From positions 1-16,905 of the forward strand of contig URQA01000043.1 in assembly GCA_900549885.1 (NCBI GenBank): 16,905 bases of DNA. Direction: 5' to 3'. The first letter of the stretch is position 1, and each line of letters starts with the position of its first letter. The position numbers were made by a program, and so were the translations under genes. Under the pieces are notes generated by a model that saw only the letters and a list, made by a program, of their open reading frames with translations, did not search any database and was not told where the DNA came from. Shown here in pieces: positions 13,135-16,905 of this stretch. Source of the DNA: an uncultured Eubacteriales bacterium. Its GTDB lineage: Bacteria > Bacillota > Clostridia > Oscillospirales > Oscillospiraceae.

Positions 13135-14319
13135 TCACACCTTGTCCCCTAACAGCTCTATGGCTGCCAGAAGTTGATTGTCCTCTGTTCCGGACAGCTC
13201 AACTTCTACGTCTGGAGTAATACCCTCTCCAATGAGCGAGTGCCCGCTGCCAGTACAGTAAGTGGCGGTGGACAGCCCTATGGCACCTCCGTTTGCAAGG
13301 GGAAATGTGATCTGGGAGTAGCCCTTCCCGCTGGTCCGCGTGCCCACCACCGGTGAGCCGCAGAATTCCTTCAGTTCCGCAGAGAGTAATTCAGCCGCAG
13401 AATAGGTATCGGCGTTGACAATGGTAATAAACGGAAGATCGACACAAGCGCCATCCGACTCATACGTCGTCTCAAACCACCAGCGGGCGTGTTGCCGAAA
13501 CACCACTCCCTCTGGCAGAAGGTAGTCCAAAATTTCTGTCAGCTCCACAATGTACCCCCCGGGATTATTCCGCAAATCAATCACCAGGGCCCGTGCGCCT
13601 TGAGACACCAAGGCATCTACCTCTTCTTTGAAGCTGTCCGCCGCTCCAGAGTAAAAGTTAGACAGTTGGACGTATCCGATGTCATCCTCCAACATCTGTC
13701 CGGCTGCGGAAGGGTTCTGAAGGCTAGCCCGGGTACAACTCACGTCCAGAGTGGCTCCATCCTCCCGCAGGATAGTCAGGGTTACGGCGCTCCCCTCCTC
13801 CCCGCTAATCAGCTCCGATCCATTCTGCCTCTGGTCTCCCGCGATGGAAACGCCGTCCACCGCGATAATGATATCCCCGGTTACAATTCCCGCCGCCTCG
13901 GCGGGACCGCCCTTCGTCACCGCCTGAACCAGCAGGCCCTCCTCCCGCTCTTGTAGATTGACCGTAACGCCGACCCCGACGTAGTGGTTGGCCCGGCGGG
14001 TGATGAGAGCCTGATAGTCCTCCTCGTTCCGGTAATAGGACCAGCGGTCCCCCAAGCCGTTTACCAGTGCGTCCAGGGCCTGGTCCGTAGCGTCGTCCAA
14101 GTCGGCATCCGCCTCCACAAAGGCGTATCGGGCCAGAAAATATCCCTCCAGCAGGGCCCGGCCGTTTTTGCCCAGCAATAAAAGTAGGCCGCCTACGCAG
14201 ACGGCCAGTGTGAGGACCACCGCCAGCAGCACTTTCCACCAAATCCCGGTACCCTTCTTTCGTTTTTCCGCTCCGGAAAGTTCCTGTTCCCGGAGCCGAT
14301 TGCCTGCTTCCTGCTCCAT
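13135..14319 (-). CDS. S41 family C-terminal processing peptidase (CtpA-like)
   Basis: A 394-residue membrane-anchored serine protease. One transmembrane helix (about 27-50) follows a short charged cytoplasmic tail. A PDZ domain (about 103-190) contains GGPAEAAGIVTGDIIIAVDG. The S41 core has VIDLRNNPGG at 246-255, the catalytic Ser307 in NADTYSAAELL and Lys332 in TSGKGYSQ. The open frame reaches 14349, but the -10 box at 14363-14368 leaves no room for a ribosome site there; AAAGGAAG 8 bases before the ATG at 14319 decides the start. Such proteases often accompany ftsEX and M23 genes and trim periplasmic hydrolases or their partners; that role here is inferred from position. Confidence 0.93.
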   Translation of the reverse strand: MEQEAGNRLREQELSGAEKRKKGTGIWWKVLLAVVLTLAVCVGGLLLLLGKNGRALLEGYFLARYAFVEADADLDDATDQALDALVNGLGDRWSYYRNEEDYQALITRRANHYVGVGVTVNLQEREEGLLVQAVTKGGPAEAAGIVTGDIIIAVDGVSIAGDQRQNGSELISGEEGSAVTLTILREDGATLDVSCTRASLQNPSAAGQMLEDDIGYVQLSNFYSGAADSFKEEVDALVSQGARALVIDLRNNPGGYIVELTEILDYLLPEGVVFRQHARWWFETTYESDGACVDLPFITIVNADTYSAAELLSAELKEFCGSPVVGTRTSGKGYSQITFPLANGGAIGLSTATYCTGSGHSLIGEGITPDVEVELSGTEDNQLLAAIELLGDKV

Positions 14320-14362
14320 TCTGACCGCTTCCTTTCCATGGAATCTCATCGCATTGCTTTAT

Positions 14363-14371
14363 ATTATATCA
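14363..14371 (-). promoter_or_regulatory. Extended -10 promoter of the S41 protease gene
   Basis: Minus strand: TGATATAAT, an extended -10 with perfect TATAAT (14368-14363). No good -35 is seen at the right distance. It lies between the M23 terminator and the S41 gene. Confidence 0.6.
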
Positions 14372-14392
14372 TATTCACTTGGAAGTTTCCTG

Positions 14393-14425
14393 AAAAAACG
14401 GGACGCGGAGAAAATTCCGCGCCCC
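14393..14425 (-). terminator. Intrinsic terminator of the ftsEX-M23 unit
   Basis: A 10-bp stem with one G-U pair on the minus strand (14400-14409 with 14416-14425), a 6-base loop and a TTTTTT run (14398-14393), starting 8 bases after the M23 stop codon. Confidence 0.93.
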
Positions 14426-14433
14426 GCTGTCTG

Positions 14434-15639
14434 TCAATAAGAATAAGTAAAGTTCAAATTCGGGTAGAGATCCAGCGCGTCCGCCCGCTCCCCGTTGATG
14501 CGCAGCTCCAGGTGCAGGTGGTTGCCGGTAGACCAGCCGGTGGTACCCACATATCCGATGACCTGGCCCTTGGTTACCGTATCCCCCTCATTGACAATAG
14601 CCCGGCTGCGCATATGCCCATAGAAGGTGGAATAGCCGTTGCCGTGGGAAATCTGGATATAGTTGCCGTAAACGCTGTTATTCCCCACGTCAGTGACCAC
14701 ACCGCCCTTGGCCGCGTGGATTTCCGTACCGCCGGGTGCGGGGATGTCGTTGCCGGTGTGGTGGCTCCATTTGCCGGTGATCGGGTGCTTACGTGGGGCA
14801 AAAGAAGAAGAGATATAGTAGCGTCCCGGCAGGGGCCAGTACCATTCGCCGTTGTCCGCCTGGAGCGCCGCAAGCTGTTCCTCATACTCCTTTTCCGCCG
14901 CGGCCAACTGGTCGTCCAACTGGTCAGAGGCCGCCTCATAGCGGTCCAGCTCTTCTTGATAGTCAGCCTCCAACGCCGAGATTTGGGCGATCAGTGCCTC
15001 TACTTCCGCCTCCTGCTCCAGCAATTCGGCCTTGTTGACTTCCTGCTCAGCCTTTAATTCCTCCTGTTCAGCCCGAGCTGCCTCTAGCTCTGTTTTGGTC
15101 TGCTCCAGCTGTTCCTGCGTCTCCCGCAACGCATCAATGACACTGTTGTGGTACTCCATCACTTCAGACACCATCATGATATTGTCCAGCATCTCTGTGA
15201 AGGTACTGGCAGAAAAGATAATCGCCAGGTAAGACACGCTGCCCTGCTCTTCCATATCCCGTACCTGCTGACAGAACAACGCGTATTGGTCTGCCTGCTG
15301 CTGTTCCAGCTGGACGATCTCCGTCTCCTTTTCGCTGATTAGACCGTCATATTCCGCAATGACCGCTTCTGTGTTGGATATCTGCTCATTCAGCAGGGCA
15401 ATCTTTTCTTCCAGCAACGCCTTCTGCTCAGCAGCCTGCGCCTTGTCATCCCGGACCTCTTTGAGTTTAGCCTCCACCTGAGTGATTTGGGCCTCATTCG
15501 CACTGATTTGATCCTTCAAATTGTCGATATCGCTTTGCGTCACCGCTCCAGACAGCATGGACAGGGCCGGCAACAGAACCGACAAGGCCAATGCCACCGC
15601 CAAGACAATTACGATAATGCGTTGGGTTCGTTTTTTCAT
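14434..15639 (-). CDS. M23 peptidase with long coiled coil (EnvC/PcsB-like FtsEX partner)
   Basis: A 401-residue exported protein: a signal peptide or anchor (about 1-31), a long coiled coil (about 33-263) interrupted near 130-165 by a non-coil segment (SYLAIIFSASTFTEMLDNI), then a C-terminal LytM/M23 domain (about 268-395). The zinc-site motifs are intact: His294 and Asp298 in HTGND, and His374 and His376 in NHLHLE. It should therefore be an active peptidoglycan endopeptidase, unlike E. coli EnvC, whose LytM domain is degenerate. The start at 15639 has GAGGAGG 8 bases upstream, overlapping the ftsX stop; the longer frame to 15681 would run into ftsX. Direct control by FtsEX is inferred from adjacency and the coiled coil. 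Confidence 0.93.
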   Translation of the reverse strand: MKKRTQRIIVIVLAVALALSVLLPALSMLSGAVTQSDIDNLKDQISANEAQITQVEAKLKEVRDDKAQAAEQKALLEEKIALLNEQISNTEAVIAEYDGLISEKETEIVQLEQQQADQYALFCQQVRDMEEQGSVSYLAIIFSASTFTEMLDNIMMVSEVMEYHNSVIDALRETQEQLEQTKTELEAARAEQEELKAEQEVNKAELLEQEAEVEALIAQISALEADYQEELDRYEAASDQLDDQLAAAEKEYEEQLAALQADNGEWYWPLPGRYYISSSFAPRKHPITGKWSHHTGNDIPAPGGTEIHAAKGGVVTDVGNNSVYGNYIQISHGNGYSTFYGHMRSRAIVNEGDTVTKGQVIGYVGTTGWSTGNHLHLELRINGERADALDLYPNLNFTYSY

Positions 15640-15652
15640 GACGTCAGCCTCC

Positions 15653-16543
15653 TCAGACCTGCAGGAATTTCCGAATGGCAAATACTGAACCGCCTGCGCC
15701 GATCACGACGCCAGCCAAAGTAAAGATCCCCAACAGAGGCCACGCCACTGACTGGAACATCACCAAGTTAAATAGGGTCAGCGCCCCGCTGGCCACCACC
15801 GCATTGTAGATAGATGCGTAAATCCCCCACAACAGGAAGAAAGACACCAGCGCCCCCAGCACCCCAAGGATAACCCCTTCAATCACAAAAGGCCAGCGGA
15901 CAAACCAGTTGGTGGCGCCGCACATCTTCATGATGGCGATTTCTTCCCTCCGGGTGAACGTGGCCAGCTTGATGGTGTTGGCAATGATAAACAGGGAGAT
16001 GACCACCAGAATCACCACCAAAATCGTCGCCAGGGCGGAAGCCACATTGCGCACCATCACCAGACCGTCCGCGATTTCCGGCGCCGCCGCATAGTCCGCG
16101 ATCCCCGGCAGTTGAGCCACCGCCGTCACCGTAGCGTCAAACTGCTCCAGGTCCTTCACGTGGATGGAAAAGCGGTCCCGGAACACCGTGTCCGGCAGGG
16201 ACTGATACAGGCCGTCGTTCTCATGTCCCTCCAGATAGGTGGCCCTAGCCTCTTCCTTGGTGATAAAGGTAACAGACGCCACATTGTCCATGGCCTCTAC
16301 CTGCTTCTGGAGCTGGGTGATCTGCTCGTCCGTATAGGTCTCATCAATGTAGGCTAAAAACTCATTTTCATCCTCAAACTGCCCCATGATCCGGTCCGCA
16401 TTCAGCGCCACCATGGAAAACGCCCCCATGATAACCAGGCAGGCCACAATCATACACACTGCGGCAAAGGACATCAGCCGGTGGGAAATGATGCTCCTGG
16501 CACCCTCAGCCACAAAATAGCCAAAATCAATTCGCCTTTTCAT
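15653..16543 (-). CDS. ftsX: Cell division/hydrolase-control membrane protein FtsX
   Basis: A 296-residue membrane subunit of the FtsEX complex, typical in length. The first helix is at about 23-46, followed by an extracytoplasmic domain (about 47-160) that in other bacteria contacts the hydrolase. Three more helices lie at about 167-190, 216-243 and 263-286. The cytoplasmic segment FTRREEIAIMKMCGATNWFV around 196-215 is highly characteristic. The start at 16543 overlaps the ftsE end by 17 bases, with AAGGGGG upstream. Downstream the M23 gene follows after 13 bases. Confidence 0.97.
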   Translation of the reverse strand: MKRRIDFGYFVAEGARSIISHRLMSFAAVCMIVACLVIMGAFSMVALNADRIMGQFEDENEFLAYIDETYTDEQITQLQKQVEAMDNVASVTFITKEEARATYLEGHENDGLYQSLPDTVFRDRFSIHVKDLEQFDATVTAVAQLPGIADYAAAPEIADGLVMVRNVASALATILVVILVVISLFIIANTIKLATFTRREEIAIMKMCGATNWFVRWPFVIEGVILGVLGALVSFFLLWGIYASIYNAVVASGALTLFNLVMFQSVAWPLLGIFTLAGVVIGAGGSVFAIRKFLQV

Positions 16544-16905
16544 GCTTGTAGTAGCCCCCTTGCCCGTCGCTGATCATCTTACCGTTTTCAATGGCCACCA
16601 CACGCTTAGAAAAGCGGTTGACCAGTTCCTTTTCATGGGTCACAATCAGCATCGTGGTCCCCATGGAGTTGATGCGCTCCAACAACGTCATAATCTCCAG
16701 GGATCGCTGGGGGTCCAGATTGCCAGTAGGTTCGTCCGCAATAATCATCTGGGGGTTGTTGATCAGGGCGCGGGCGATGGCCACCCGCTGCTGCTCGCCG
16801 CCGGACAGCTCGTTGGGATGGGCATCCAGCTTATCCTTCAATCCCACCAGATCCAGCACATAGGGAATGCGCCGGCGCATCTCCCGCCTGGACGCGCCGA
16901 TGACC
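16527..16905 (-). CDS. ftsE: Cell division ATP-binding protein FtsE (partial, C-terminal part)
   Basis: The ATPase of FtsEX. Only the last 125 residues are present; the Walker A motif and start lie beyond the right edge. Visible are the ABC signature LSGGEQQRVAIARAL, Walker B MIIADEPTGNLD, and the switch histidine in LIVTHE. The frame continues to the window end (VIGASRRE before an internal ATG at 16880), which is why the internal Met is not taken as the start. It overlaps ftsX by 17 bases. Confidence 0.97.
   Translation of the reverse strand, partial: VIGASRREMRRRIPYVLDLVGLKDKLDAHPNELSGGEQQRVAIARALINNPQMIIADEPTGNLDPQRSLEIMTLLERINSMGTTMLIVTHEKELVNRFSKRVVAIENGKMISDGQGGYYKHEKAN

Noticed and set aside
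13805..14242. A 145-codon Gly/Arg-rich frame inside the S41 gene.
   Set aside because: Out-of-frame shadow of a clear protease, with composition typical of GC-rich shadow frames.

Overview
The window looks like chromosomal DNA from a GC-rich, spore-forming Clostridia, probably an Oscillospiraceae relative of the Flavonifractor/Oscillibacter type. This placement is an inference from GC-rich coding, strong purine Shine-Dalgarno sites, an endospore sigma factor (SigG), a YlmC/YmxH protein, a DUF4364 protein and an NAD-type PyrD/PyrK pair. No mobile element, CRISPR array or prophage gene was seen. Except for two genes in the middle, everything is on the minus strand.

Layout from left to right. 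(1) 1-4090: a minus-strand pyrimidine operon read pyrC, pyrF, a small zinc-ribbon gene, pyrK, pyrD (cut by the window edge), with a promoter at 4149-4177. (2) 4300-6518: a MATE efflux pump and an HD-domain hydrolase, each with its own promoter. (3) 6782-8133: the only plus-strand genes, a DUF4364 winged-helix protein translationally coupled to a CmpB-type membrane protein, ending at a strong shared terminator. (4) 8204-9085: a RarD-like permease. (5) 9188-10746: ylmC/ymxH-like gene, sigG with a forespore-type promoter, and tRNA-Gln(CTG). (6) 10917-16905: a cell-wall block with two paralogous SleB-like hydrolases, an S41 protease, an M23 peptidase with a long coiled coil, ftsX and the end of ftsE.

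The cell-wall block is the most coherent system. FtsE and FtsX form an inner-membrane ATPase complex known in other bacteria to control coiled-coil peptidoglycan hydrolases; the next gene encodes exactly such a protein with its zinc ligands intact. The S41 protease and two secreted SleB-type hydrolases follow as separately promoted units. Upstream of the first hydrolase (10917-12008) there are three consecutive perfect matches to the WalR half-site TGTWAH at 11-bp spacing, plus two degenerate copies. This suggests control by the WalRK cell-wall stress system, and is the best regulatory lead here. Start codons of several genes were moved inward from the longest open frame because the promoter or Shine-Dalgarno site lies inside the longer version.
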